From NCBI GenBank assembly GCA_021781625.1, contig JAJXWL010000012.1:1-22084 (forward strand): 22,084 bases of DNA. The letters are read 5' to 3'. Under the pieces are notes generated by a model. That model did no database searches, had not been told where the DNA came from, and saw only the letters and a list, made by a program, of their open reading frames with translations. Each line of letters starts with the position of its first letter. The stretch's first letter is position 1. A program made the translations under genes and the position numbers. The DNA comes from a bacterium (lineage in GTDB: Bacteria; Spirochaetota; Spirochaetia; JABEVK01). This document shows, piece after piece, positions 14,800 through 22,084 of this stretch.

Positions 14800-15549
14800 T
14801 TAGCCTACGTTGGCGCCAGGCCCAGAACCTTCACCTTTTCGGTACCAGGCGACGAGCTCCTGCCAAACCTCACGGGTATTGGTCATCAAGTTCGCCGCTT
14901 CTGCCAGGTTGCCCCCTCGTCCTGCCATCTCTAGTTTAAGCGCCGCCATCGAAAAAGGAAGGGCGTAAATGCCGCGAGCAGCCCCTTTTAAGGTGTGTGC
15001 GAGACGAAAGCACTCAGAAGCATTTTGGGACTTAACCGCCTCGTCGAGCTGACTCATCAGGGCTTCAGACCGCCTCAGAAAATTCTGAACCATATCGTGT
15101 CCCGCTTGAGGACTGCCATACAACCGAAATAGCTCCCGCCAATCCAACGGAGGTCCTACTTGCAACGGCGTACCTTGGGGGAGCATAAACCCAAAGCCCG
15201 CTCCTTCGGCCATCACCAAGCGTTGAAATTCCGGTTGCCACGAGGGCAAATTTTCTGGGGCGAACTCAGGAGTGAAAACCTGCGGTGCCAAGAAACACCA
15301 TTCTTGCCTTCCGTCGCTTCCGCTGGCTAGGGTGAATTTTACGGTGATGACAGTTCGCCCTTGCGCCAGGTCGGCAAAAAAGAGAAAAAGTTGATTTTTT
15401 AAATGGGTACGTCTTGCCTTAGCACTCAAATCGTTGGGGGGAACAGTACCCTCAAAGCGACAACCCAACGAGGGAAGAGTAAGGGAAAGATCCTCAAAGA
15501 GCTCCTGAACAAAGGGAAAAACCGGAAAATCCTCGGGTAGGTCGGGCAT
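14800..15549 (-). CDS. Hpt (histidine phosphotransfer) domain protein
   Basis: A 249-residue protein whose C-terminal domain (about 138-240) is an Hpt four-helix module with phospho-acceptor H185 in AHTLKGAARG. Hpt domains pass phosphate between response regulators. The N-terminal 135 residues are unassigned. Their segment order (RRTHLKNQLFLFFADLAQ, then beta-like GRTVITVKF, then EWCFL, then AGFGFMLP) resembles a decayed HATPase domain without its N and G boxes, as if left from a hybrid kinase (inference). No kinase or receiver gene is adjacent. The start at 15549 has AGGA too close to be ideal. It follows the AMMECR1 gene by 32 bases on the same strand. Confidence 0.8.
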   Translation of the reverse strand: MPDLPEDFPVFPFVQELFEDLSLTLPSLGCRFEGTVPPNDLSAKARRTHLKNQLFLFFADLAQGRTVITVKFTLASGSDGRQEWCFLAPQVFTPEFAPENLPSWQPEFQRLVMAEGAGFGFMLPQGTPLQVGPPLDWRELFRLYGSPQAGHDMVQNFLRRSEALMSQLDEAVKSQNASECFRLAHTLKGAARGIYALPFSMAALKLEMAGRGGNLAEAANLMTNTREVWQELVAWYRKGEGSGPGANVG

Positions 15550-15581
15550 ATCCTAAATTTAAATAGAAGCGGACCTAAGAA

Positions 15582-16124
15582 TCAAGGGCATTCAGAAAAA
15601 GACTCTACCTGGTAAGTCCAAAGCTTGGCTTCTTTTTGTCGCCAGGCCTCGAAAGAACAGCCGGCCTTGCGTGACAGCTCCCGAAAAAAGCGTTCGCCGG
15701 AAATTTGTTCCCACACCTGGGGTAAAAAGGTCGCCTGTCTCCCCTGATACTTCAAAATAACGCCTTGCGGTTCTTTACTCTGCCAAGCTAAAAGCTCATC
15801 GGCAGTCCCATTCCATAGTTGGGGAAGGGTCAATAATGAGATTTCAATGGTGATTTGGGGTTCTTCAGCGGGGGTGAGCGGGGCAAAACGAGGGTCCTCA
15901 AAGGCGGCCGCATAGGCATTGCCCTGAATGTCATCGGCCAGGGAACGATAAGGCCAAAGGGTGCCGATGCAACCGCGAAGATTCCCGTGCTGGGTCAGCG
16001 TAACAAAGCATGACGCTGACAGGGGCGGAAGCCCGCTTACCGGAAGGCCTTGGAGGGTGCCATGGGAACGAATCGTTAAACGAGCTAGTTTCAAACAGGC
16101 AAGCCTTTCGGTGTTGCTCAGCAT
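15582..16124 (-). CDS. amrA: AMMECR1 family protein (AmmeMemoRadiSam system protein A)
   Basis: A 180-residue AMMECR1-fold protein. The family hallmark LRGCIGT is at 49-55 and FLPQVW at 133-138; the length fits the bacterial family (about 180-190). The longer in-frame reading from 16220 is rejected: the ATG at 16124 has a G-rich ribosome site (GGGGGG) and overlaps the Memo stop by seven bases, a typical coupled junction. Its biochemical role is not established; it co-occurs with Memo and a radical SAM enzyme across many bacteria and archaea, and all three are consecutive here. C52 within the hallmark is a plausible reactive residue (inference). Confidence 0.92.
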   Translation of the reverse strand: MLSNTERLACLKLARLTIRSHGTLQGLPVSGLPPLSASCFVTLTQHGNLRGCIGTLWPYRSLADDIQGNAYAAAFEDPRFAPLTPAEEPQITIEISLLTLPQLWNGTADELLAWQSKEPQGVILKYQGRQATFLPQVWEQISGERFFRELSRKAGCSFEAWRQKEAKLWTYQVESFSECP

Positions 16125-16906
16125 GCTACCCCCCAGGCCAAGGCGGCATACCCCACAACGGACGTGGTGTCGTTCGAGGCCACCGCGCTGGTTTCGTAGT
16201 GCAAAAGTCGACATTCCCAATGCTTTTGTTGGGCGAGAAGAACTAAAGCCGCTAAGGGTACCCTGCCGCAGGCTTCACCGCTAAGGACCTTACCCACCCG
16301 TCCAGCTTGTACATCGTCAAGATACTGCCTGTCACGACGTTGGGCTTCGTCCAAGGGGTGGTAGTGAGAAAGGTCAGTTGAAACAATAATCAGAGGCGGA
16401 TTTTTGGGGCAGAGGACGTTGAGAACTGCTTCAGGGTCAGTTTGGCCAAAGAGTACTGCCTCGACCACCGCTTCAGGAGCAACTTCACGCAGAAAGGGTA
16501 GTTCCACCTCTAAGGAATGTTCAGGTCGATGAATTTTCCTTGAGTCTAGCTCGGAAACAAAACCTTGAGCGCCCTCTTTGAGGGCAAACTGAGAAAAGTC
16601 CTTGCCTGGCAAGGCCCAGGCCGTATACGGGTTTGCGGCTAGGCCCGAAAACGCAAAGTGATGACTAGGTCCCCACAAAGCGATCTCGGGGGGCGACTGT
16701 CCCGCTAGCCAGCCAAAACCGTAGCCCGCTGTGGTTGCCGAATACCGATACCCGGCATGCGGAACAGCGAGGGCAAAACAGTGAAATCTTTGGGGCTCTT
16801 GAGGGGACTTTCCTTCGAGCTTTTGCCGAACAAGCTTTTGAAGTTCTTCAAAAGTTGCCGGGTAGAAGCTCCCGGCCCCGCAGGCGGGTCGAATCGAGGG
16901 GTTCAT
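16118..16906 (-). CDS. amrB: Memo family protein (AmmeMemoRadiSam system protein B)
   Basis: A 262-residue protein of the Memo family, structurally related to extradiol dioxygenases. Candidate metal ligands by comparison with human MEMO1 (H49, H81, H192, C244) are H50 in PHAGY, H82 in GPSHH, H181 in STDLSHYH and C213 in GEACG. HSLEVELPF (130-138) is another family signature. ATG at 16906 overlaps the radical SAM stop by four bases (ATGA) and starts the family-typical NPSIRPACGAGSFYP; the longer reading from 17002 is rejected. The bacterial substrate is unknown. Gene overlap on both sides suggests balanced production with its partners. Confidence 0.93.
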   Translation of the reverse strand: MNPSIRPACGAGSFYPATFEELQKLVRQKLEGKSPQEPQRFHCFALAVPHAGYRYSATTAGYGFGWLAGQSPPEIALWGPSHHFAFSGLAANPYTAWALPGKDFSQFALKEGAQGFVSELDSRKIHRPEHSLEVELPFLREVAPEAVVEAVLFGQTDPEAVLNVLCPKNPPLIIVSTDLSHYHPLDEAQRRDRQYLDDVQAGRVGKVLSGEACGRVPLAALVLLAQQKHWECRLLHYETSAVASNDTTSVVGYAALAWGVAC

Positions 16907-17928
16907 GACCAGATACCGGGAATGGTCGTTCCACACTGACACTGACCCTGAAAGGCCCGAGAATTTGAGCCCAACGGTCGCTCGACAAGAAGCGCTTGGC
17001 ACTCGGGGCAGGTTGTATTGTCGCCGCCAAGGCTTCCTTCCCCGCCAAGATTACCAAGATAAATATACTTTAAGCCGGCTGCGAAACCTTGTTCTCTGGC
17101 CTCCTGTAAGCGTTTCTTGGGGACGGGAGGCAGCCGATACCGGTAATCGGGATGGTATTGGGTCAGATGCCACACGGTAGAACGGCCAATGCCCGCCAAC
17201 CAACGGGCCATGTCTTCCAGCTCTGACAGCGAATCATTAAAATCGGGAACCACAAGGGTGGCCACTTCGGTCCAGACGCCCTCTGAACGAAAGGTTTCGA
17301 TGGCCGCCAAAACAGCTCCGAGCTCTCCGGCGACCACTTTTCGGAGCTTCTCCGCCTTGAAACTTTTCAAATCGACGTTGACAGCATCTAAAAACGGGGC
17401 TAACGACCTTACCCCCCGAGCACCCAACGAACCGTTGGTGACTAAAACAGTTTTGAGTCCTGCCTCGCGGGCCTGCCAAAAGGTTTCTCGAACAAATTCA
17501 ATGGCAACCGTAGGTTCGTTATAGGTCATAGCCAGCGAAGGCGCTCCCGCGTCCAGGGTCATTTGTATAAGCTCGCTGGGGCTTGTGGGACGGTATTCGT
17601 GGGGTAGGGGAAGCTTTTGCGAAATGGGGTGGTTTTGGCACCACGGGCAGATAAAGTTGCACCCCCAGCCGCCGAACGACATGACCTGACTGCCGGGTAA
17701 AAAATGATATAAAGGTTTTTTTTCAATAGGATCGTTTTGCCAGGCGGATAAAAGTGCCTCATAGGGACGGACCAGCTTGCCATTTTGGTTAACGCGAACC
17801 CGACAAAATCCCGTGCCCCCGGGGGGAATCACACATTCTCGAAAACAGGCCAGACAACGCACCGCATTGTCTGGCGCAGGTACCCAAAAAGGGGTTGCAA
17901 GAGTTTGAGGAATGGGGGCAGACAACAT
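16903..17928 (-). CDS. amrS: AmmeMemoRadiSam system radical SAM enzyme
   Basis: A 341-residue radical SAM protein. The SAM cluster motif CxxxCxxC is C90, C94 and C97 (GCNFICPWC). Upstream there is a cysteine set C25, C28, C32 and C42, and at the C-terminus a possible zinc ribbon, C307, C310, C330 and C332. The extra sites suggest more than one metal centre. It resembles pyruvate formate-lyase activating enzymes but belongs to the clade linked to AMMECR1 and Memo. I chose ATG 17928 because AGGATGAG lies at proper distance; ATG 17940 (four residues longer) is possible but has AGG touching it. Reaction and substrate are unknown. It begins the coupled trio. Confidence 0.93.
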   Translation of the reverse strand: MLSAPIPQTLATPFWVPAPDNAVRCLACFRECVIPPGGTGFCRVRVNQNGKLVRPYEALLSAWQNDPIEKKPLYHFLPGSQVMSFGGWGCNFICPWCQNHPISQKLPLPHEYRPTSPSELIQMTLDAGAPSLAMTYNEPTVAIEFVRETFWQAREAGLKTVLVTNGSLGARGVRSLAPFLDAVNVDLKSFKAEKLRKVVAGELGAVLAAIETFRSEGVWTEVATLVVPDFNDSLSELEDMARWLAGIGRSTVWHLTQYHPDYRYRLPPVPKKRLQEAREQGFAAGLKYIYLGNLGGEGSLGGDNTTCPECQALLVERPLGSNSRAFQGQCQCGTTIPGIWS

Positions 17929-17951
17929 CGAGGAACTCATCCTAAAATTTT

Positions 17952-17967
17952 AGCCCGTTGTAGGGCT
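17952..17967 (-). other. Small hairpin before the radical SAM gene
   Basis: AGCCC and GGGCT with a six-base loop, followed on the minus strand by AAAATTTT, in the 45-57 base gap after the DUF445 stop. A five-pair stem followed by A's before T's makes a weak terminator at most; partial attenuation between the biotin and AmmeMemoRadiSam blocks is possible. Confidence 0.3.
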
Positions 17968-17985
17968 TCTGTCCATGCGCTGGGG

Positions 17986-19032
17986 TTAAGGGATTCTTAA
18001 ATGCGACAACAAGGATAGCGCAACGCCAGCGAGGCCTCCGACCACGGCTCCGTTGACACGAATATATTGTAGGTCTTGGCCGACAGCCCGTTCGGCCTGC
18101 TGAATGAACAGATCGGGGTCGATTTTCGTCAGAAGTTCCCCCACGGCCTTGGCGGTATGCTCCAAAGCCTTGGTACGGTCGATAGCCAAACCCAGCCAAC
18201 GACCGATCGCTTTGTTCAAAACCTCGGGCTTATCCGAAGGCGCTTCGAGTCCCTGAGCAAGAATTTTTAACCCCGAAGCTTTCAGTTCTTCGTCGGCTAA
18301 ACTCTCTTGAAACAACTTTTCGAGGGTTTGACGCCGTTCCGAAGACGGCAAAGTCAAATCAAAGGCATACAAAACAAGAGTTTGACGAAAAAATTCTCGT
18401 AGCGGGTGGCTAAAATCACTCTGCAAACGTTCCAGCTCGGTCAGTCCGGTTTCAAGAACCTTGTCGATTGTTCCTGACCCCAGAAACAGGGCCTTCCAGC
18501 CCGCCATTTTTCGCACCAAATCGTTGAGGTACGCCGTCAACGTCGAGCGGTTTTTTTGCACAGCCTCTTTAAGAACTCCTGCCACCGCGGTACCCGCCGT
18601 CTTGTCCCAGCCTGCCTCAAGCCCATGGCGAAGTAAGTGCGAAACCGTGGAGGGGGCATCAAAATGCTCAAGATGACGCCAATTGCTGTCAAGAAGCCCC
18701 ACAAAATCGACTTTTTCGAGCTCGGCGGTCAAAAGTTCTGGGGTGAGGAGTTGGGCCACAAAGTGCGGAACCGCCTTGGCAACGTCATCCTTGCGCCTTC
18801 TTAGCACATCGACGTGTGGTAAGGGGAGGCCTAAGGGGCGGCTAAAAAGGGCCGTCACGGCAAACCAGTCCGCCAGCCCCCCGACGAGAGCCGACGAAAA
18901 CAGCGCGTCGGCCAATTGCCAAAGGTTAGGGAAAGCCTGACTGGTGGTAGGCCACCAGGGCTGAAAGCGGACAAAGAGCCAACCCAGAGCCGCCATTAGC
19001 AAGGAGACCGTGCCCCAGTGATTGCGTTTCAT
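17986..19032 (-). CDS. DUF445 family membrane protein
   Basis: A 348-residue protein of the DUF445 (YjiN-like) family. Both hallmark regions are present: the N-terminal GGLADWFAVTALF after a membrane segment, and the C-terminal QYIRVNGAVVGGLAG leading into a final hydrophobic helix. The middle (about 75-310) is mainly helical and hydrophilic, so the protein probably has its ends in the inner membrane and a long soluble middle. Function is not established for the family. The start overlaps the bioN stop by four bases (ATGA) and has GGGGAGG upstream, so it is made with the biotin transporter; whether it has a role in it is unknown. Confidence 0.88.
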   Translation of the reverse strand: MKRNHWGTVSLLMAALGWLFVRFQPWWPTTSQAFPNLWQLADALFSSALVGGLADWFAVTALFSRPLGLPLPHVDVLRRRKDDVAKAVPHFVAQLLTPELLTAELEKVDFVGLLDSNWRHLEHFDAPSTVSHLLRHGLEAGWDKTAGTAVAGVLKEAVQKNRSTLTAYLNDLVRKMAGWKALFLGSGTIDKVLETGLTELERLQSDFSHPLREFFRQTLVLYAFDLTLPSSERRQTLEKLFQESLADEELKASGLKILAQGLEAPSDKPEVLNKAIGRWLGLAIDRTKALEHTAKAVGELLTKIDPDLFIQQAERAVGQDLQYIRVNGAVVGGLAGVALSLLSHLRIP

Positions 19033-19664
19033 GAACTTGCACCTCCCCAGCCTCTTAGTTCCAAAGCCTGGGCAGTATCTGCGCCGCGGGTTAACAGAAC
19101 CCGCAAAAGAACGATTGTCCAGAGGTTGACCATGATCAGAGAGGGGCGAGGCTTTACCCCCCTTAGAGCAGCTGCGTCTTTCACCATGGCGGCTCGGTCG
19201 AGGATGCCAGGAATGGCGCTGATGGTTAACGAGACCAAGGCTGCCGCTTGCAGGGCTCTGGTCCTTCCCAAGGGACGGGCCAGTTGGCGTACTGCCTGAG
19301 CGATTTGGCCAGGGCTAGTGGTTAAGGTTAAAAGGTGTCCCGCCTCAAAAAGAAGGGCGACACGAAGGGTTTGAAGTCCCGCATGAACCACGACGAGTCG
19401 GGGGGAGGCTCCACCGAGAAGGGGGCTTAGACTCAAGAGGCCGAGGACGAGCAGAACGGGAACGGGGCGCCACAGGGCGGAAAATGGGGCGCGAATTCCC
19501 GCCCAGAGGGCAACCAAACCAAGAGCGGTGGGAGCCAGAACCCAAAATGAGCCTTGGGTCACCACGAACGAAAAACACAGGGCCCCTATTAACTTGCTCA
19601 GCGCTGGCAAGCGGCTCAAAAAATCGGAACGTGGCTGATAATGAAACAGGAGGGGGCGTCCCAT
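19029..19664 (-). CDS. bioN: Energy-coupling factor transmembrane protein (BioN/EcfT)
   Basis: A 211-residue EcfT protein with about five transmembrane helices. The two coupling-helix motifs that dock on the ATPase are visible: ALRG (166-169) and LRG in ALELRGWG (203-205). It links ATP hydrolysis to the substrate-binding BioY protein. The start is one base after the ATPase stop, with no ribosome site of its own, so translation is coupled. Its place after bioY and the ATPase gene makes BioN the right role rather than a shared-group EcfT; only one ATPase is present, which fits a dedicated BioMNY. Confidence 0.9.
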   Translation of the reverse strand: MGRPLLFHYQPRSDFLSRLPALSKLIGALCFSFVVTQGSFWVLAPTALGLVALWAGIRAPFSALWRPVPVLLVLGLLSLSPLLGGASPRLVVVHAGLQTLRVALLFEAGHLLTLTTSPGQIAQAVRQLARPLGRTRALQAAALVSLTISAIPGILDRAAMVKDAAALRGVKPRPSLIMVNLWTIVLLRVLLTRGADTAQALELRGWGGASS

Positions 19665-19665
19665 T

Positions 19666-20445
19666 TTAGCTGTGCGACCTTAGCCACGTCAGTTCAGAGA
19701 TCTGTTGGGCTACAACGGGCGGCCGAAAAACGCCTGCCTGGGGGAGGCTTTCCCAACCCAGGACTGGTGTGCTATCCGAAAGAATTTTTCCATCCTTCCA
19801 AAGGACCAGACGCTGGGCATGGGCTAAACACTTTTCGACATCATGTGTCACCAAAATAATGGTTCGACCCTCTTGGTGGAGCGCCAATAACACCGAGAGA
19901 AACGCCTGGACACCCGGCCAGTCCAAGCCAGAAAAGGGTTCGTCGAGCAACAAAATGGCAGGTTCGAGAGCCAAGACTGCAGCAAGGTTGAGGCGGCGTT
20001 TTTCACCGCCTGACAAAACGGCGGTTAGGTCTTTTTCTCGACCGGCTAACCCGCACCTCTGCAGGGCGTGCTGTGTTCGTTCTTGAACCTCACGTTGAGA
20101 AAGCCCTAGCTGCCTTGGGCCAAACGCCACATCTTCTTCAACCGTGGTCCCCAGAATTTGGGCCTCAGCATCTTGAAACGTCAACCCGAAGAAGGCTCTG
20201 CTTTTTGTCCAATGGCGTTGGGCGGGTACCCCATCAAGGCGGACCTCGCCGCTGTCGGGGAGCTCAAGACCGACTAAATGCTTAAGAAAAAGGGTTTTAC
20301 CGCTGCCGTTGGCCCCGGCCATGACAGTAAAACTGCCAGGCAGAAAGTCTAGACTCACATCATCCAGGCCACGATGGCCATTGTCAAAGGTATGAACGAG
20401 GTGATGCGCTTCGACAGTGGGGATGTGAAGTTCTCTGTCTTTCAT
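19666..20445 (-). CDS. bioM: Energy-coupling factor ATPase (BioM/EcfA)
   Basis: A 259-residue ABC ATPase. Walker A is GANGSGKT (44-51), the Q-loop Q91, the signature LSGGE (144-148), Walker B ILLLDEP (164-170) and the H-loop H201. It powers biotin uptake with BioN and BioY at the inner membrane. The ATG overlaps the bioY stop by four bases (ATGA). ECF systems of the shared type have two ATPases, whereas here one ATPase is present, consistent with a homodimer. Confidence 0.93.
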   Translation of the reverse strand: MKDRELHIPTVEAHHLVHTFDNGHRGLDDVSLDFLPGSFTVMAGANGSGKTLFLKHLVGLELPDSGEVRLDGVPAQRHWTKSRAFFGLTFQDAEAQILGTTVEEDVAFGPRQLGLSQREVQERTQHALQRCGLAGREKDLTAVLSGGEKRRLNLAAVLALEPAILLLDEPFSGLDWPGVQAFLSVLLALHQEGRTIILVTHDVEKCLAHAQRLVLWKDGKILSDSTPVLGWESLPQAGVFRPPVVAQQISELTWLRSHS

Positions 20446-21011
20446 TCTCGAGGTCGGTGGGCAGTTTTGCGTAAAAGGGGCAAGCCTTGAAATAGGGTTC
20501 TTGTCAAAACCAACACGAGAGCACCTTTTATAAGGTCGCCCACAAAGAGCGGAAGCATACTCGCTGTGGTGGGGATCAGGGGCGTGCCGGCTGAAATGGC
20601 ATAAATGGGAATGCCGAGGGCGTAGATGGCAAGAATGCCCAGCAAAACTGCAAGCCCATTGCGGGCCAGCGATTGCCCTTTTTTATCCCGTACCAGCCCT
20701 GTAAGAACGACCGCTAAAAGAAAGCCGAACAAAAAGCCCGAAAGGGGGCCAAAGAGTATTGTTAAGCCACCGGTTCCGCCAGAAAAAACAGGGAGGCCCA
20801 AGCCGCCGATAAGCAGGTATAAAAGGACAGAAACTCCCCCCCAGAAAGGTCCCAAGACCAAGCCAGCCAAAAGAACAAAAAAATTGCTCAAAACAAAGGG
20901 GATCCCCCCCAGTGGCACCGCCAACAGAGCTCCGGCGGCTATCAAAGCGGCGAAGAGTGTTGACCACACCAAGGGCACGAGGTTAGGAACACCTGAACCT
21001 TTTGTACTCAT
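20442..21011 (-). CDS. bioY: Biotin transporter substrate-binding subunit BioY
   Basis: A 189-residue, six-helix S-component that captures biotin. Recognisable parts are GGIPFVLSNFFVLLAGLVLG near the start, FGPLSGFLFGF (about 87-97, the usual GxTGGY region) and FVGDLIKGAL (156-165, family PGDxxK). ATG at 21011 is chosen over the longer frame from 21146 because AGGAGGGAG precedes it and the length then matches the family. It heads bioY-bioM-bioN-DUF445. No birA or biotin-operon operator is seen; uptake rather than synthesis suggests biotin scavenging (inference). Confidence 0.93.
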   Translation of the reverse strand: MSTKGSGVPNLVPLVWSTLFAALIAAGALLAVPLGGIPFVLSNFFVLLAGLVLGPFWGGVSVLLYLLIGGLGLPVFSGGTGGLTILFGPLSGFLFGFLLAVVLTGLVRDKKGQSLARNGLAVLLGILAIYALGIPIYAISAGTPLIPTTASMLPLFVGDLIKGALVLVLTRTLFQGLPLLRKTAHRPRE

Positions 21012-21030
21012 AAATCGACTCCCTCCTTTT

Positions 21031-21058
21031 CCTATCGGGAAAGCCCTGGCCAGGTCAA
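21031..21058 (-). promoter_or_regulatory. Possible bioY promoter with embedded palindrome
   Basis: Minus strand TTGACC (21058-21053), 16-base spacer, GATAGG (21036-21031, three of six matches). The 10-bp palindrome CCTGGCCAGG (21045-21054) overlaps the spacer and the -35. It lies within the 58-base gap after the GNAT gene. Weak -10, so low confidence. Confidence 0.3.
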
Positions 21059-21069
21059 GGCCGCAAAGC

Positions 21070-22084
21070 TTAGTGTCCCCTCCAGACCCCGCCTTGGCGG
21101 AACGGTACCGCCTCATTGAGTTCTTGAACCCGCTGTTCTTCTTCACGGTTCACCTCATCGATGTACCATTTGAAGAGCTCTTCGCTGGCAGGGTCAAAAA
21201 AGCGATGAAGGCTGTAATGCACCTCGGATTCAAACCCTCGGCGAACCTTGAGGGGACTCCCCGCTCCCGGGTCAAAAGCGGAAATTCCGTGTTCGATGGC
21301 CCAGCGAAGGGGGGCGTAATAGCAGATATTAAAGTATTGAAGGTCTACGTGTTCCACTTCGCCCCAATACCGGCCAATAATTCGTTGACCGTTTCGTAAC
21401 AGAAAACTCAGGGCTTGCGGTTGGGGGTCGGGGTCACGAAAGGTTGCGGCAAATAACAAAAAAGGTCGAAGGGCGTCTAAACCCTCAAAAAAGGCTGGTT
21501 CTAAAAAGCGGGCGGCCCAGGGCCCAAATTGGGCGTTGGTTTTGTCGTAAAGAGCCCCCATCAGCGAAAACCAGTCCTCGGGGATGTCGGGCCCTTCAAC
21601 CAATTGAGTTCGAAATCCCTGACGCTCAAACCCCTCAATTTCACGACGGATATTGCGTCGTTGATTTTTGTCAAAACAGCCCAGGTAATCTTCGAAACTG
21701 GTTAAGTCTCGGTTCGTCCAAAGAAAACTTTGGTGACTCCAATGGTACCAGTTCGGCTCCCGTTTTAAGAGTGTTTCAGCCCATTGGGGGGCCACAAAGT
21801 TGAACTGAAGGCTGGCGGCTTGTTCTTTTTGTGCCAGCTTTTCGGCTTCTTCAAGCCACCGGGCCGTCAAAGCTTCAGCGTCCTCCCCGGGAGCCGTAAG
21901 AACTTGCCAGCCTATCGAGGGGGTGGCTGGGCTCATTCCCACCAACTTGGGGTACCAACGCCCACCATGGCGTTTGGCAAAGTCCGCGAAGGCGAAATCA
22001 TAGACAAATTCTCCCCAGCTATGACTCTTTTTATAAAGGGGGGCCCCGGCAACGAGGTCCTTGCCTCGCCACAAGGTCAAGTGG
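21070..22084 (-). CDS. GNAT-fold protein of the COG3146 / DUF482 family, 5' end cut by right window edge
   Basis: At least 338 residues; the reading frame stays open to the right edge and family members have about 40 more N-terminal residues, so the true start is outside. Landmarks: GAPLYKKSHSWGEFVYDF near the window end, YYPKL-like RWYPKL, NQRRNIRRE, and late GRYWGEVEHVDLQYFNICYY and FDPGAGSPLKVRRGF, all typical of this FemAB/GNAT-like family, often called peptidogalycan biosynthesis protein. The activity is not established; aminoacyl or acyl transfer is a family-level guess. It precedes bioY on the same strand by 58 bases and may be co-transcribed. Confidence 0.88.
   Translation of the reverse strand, partial: HLTLWRGKDLVAGAPLYKKSHSWGEFVYDFAFADFAKRHGGRWYPKLVGMSPATPSIGWQVLTAPGEDAEALTARWLEEAEKLAQKEQAASLQFNFVAPQWAETLLKREPNWYHWSHQSFLWTNRDLTSFEDYLGCFDKNQRRNIRREIEGFERQGFRTQLVEGPDIPEDWFSLMGALYDKTNAQFGPWAARFLEPAFFEGLDALRPFLLFAATFRDPDPQPQALSFLLRNGQRIIGRYWGEVEHVDLQYFNICYYAPLRWAIEHGISAFDPGAGSPLKVRRGFESEVHYSLHRFFDPASEELFKWYIDEVNREEEQRVQELNEAVPFRQGGVWRGH

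Noticed and set aside
16907..17002. N-terminal extension of Memo from an upstream ATG at 17002
   Set aside because: It would overlap the radical SAM gene by about 100 bases and adds sequence unlike the family; ATG 16906 in an ATGA overlap is far better.
17952..17967. Intrinsic terminator between DUF445 and the radical SAM gene
   Set aside because: Stem has only five pairs and is followed by AAAATTTT rather than a direct T run; kept only as a weak hairpin.
20626..21399. Long plus-strand open frame (257 codons) opposite bioY
   Set aside because: It lies antisense to bioY and the GNAT gene, is composed of Lys/Pro/Thr-rich low-complexity sequence, has no ribosome site and matches no family; a shadow frame.
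1..22084. CRISPR array, tRNA, rRNA, transposon or phage genes
   Set aside because: No regularly spaced repeats, no tRNA-like cloverleaf noticed, no transposase or integrase motifs in any frame; gene density is ordinary chromosomal.

Overview
The window is a compact stretch of bacterial chromosome of balanced base composition. No gap between genes exceeds about 120 bases, and I see no rRNA, tRNA, insertion sequence, integrase or CRISPR array. Gene content suggests an anaerobic or microaerophilic, motile or surface-sensing bacterium. It has a hybrid-cluster protein with a ferredoxin partner, an Fe-S Rrf2 regulator, a c-di-GMP-binding PilZ membrane protein, a CarD regulator, an AMMECR1/Memo/radical-SAM set and a biotin ECF transporter. 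This mix fits Spirochaetota (Spirochaetales) best, but that is inference from gene families, not from a phylogenetic marker.

Left part (1-3831). A nitrosative/redox-stress cluster: hcp (minus, cut by the left edge) diverges from a Crp/Fnr regulator that overlaps a TetR regulator. A 227-residue ferredoxin-type protein with its own promoter follows. The intergenic regions carry conspicuous inverted repeats. Two 24-bp palindromes with centres 32 bp apart lie on the ferredoxin promoter, and a half-site from one of them recurs between hcp and the Crp gene. This is the best candidate for an uncharacterised regulatory circuit here. A convergent six-helix membrane protein (GAP/LysE-like) shares the four bases TTAA with the ferredoxin gene as overlapping stop codons.

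Middle part (3832-11414). A PilZ protein and an MFS transporter (plus) converge on an RlmG-like rRNA methyltransferase (minus). That gene diverges from a two-lobed methyltransferase-like protein. An Rrf2 Fe-S regulator and a membrane-anchored metallophosphoesterase (plus) then converge on serine acetyltransferase EpsC (minus), whose promoter predicts a leaderless mRNA.

Right part (11468-22084). Thirteen minus-strand genes are packed with overlaps or short gaps. In transcription order they are a COG3146-type GNAT protein (cut by the right edge), bioY, bioM, bioN, a DUF445 protein, the AmmeMemoRadiSam radical SAM enzyme, Memo (B) and AMMECR1 (A), an Hpt protein, an orphan peptide-binding protein, carD, nth and a small exported protein. 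Several junctions are 4-14 base start/stop overlaps, so translational coupling is likely in the bioYMN-DUF445, radical SAM-Memo-AMMECR1 and SBP-carD-nth groups. The most open biological question is what the AMMECR1/Memo/radical-SAM trio makes or modifies: the families are well defined but their reaction is not established.
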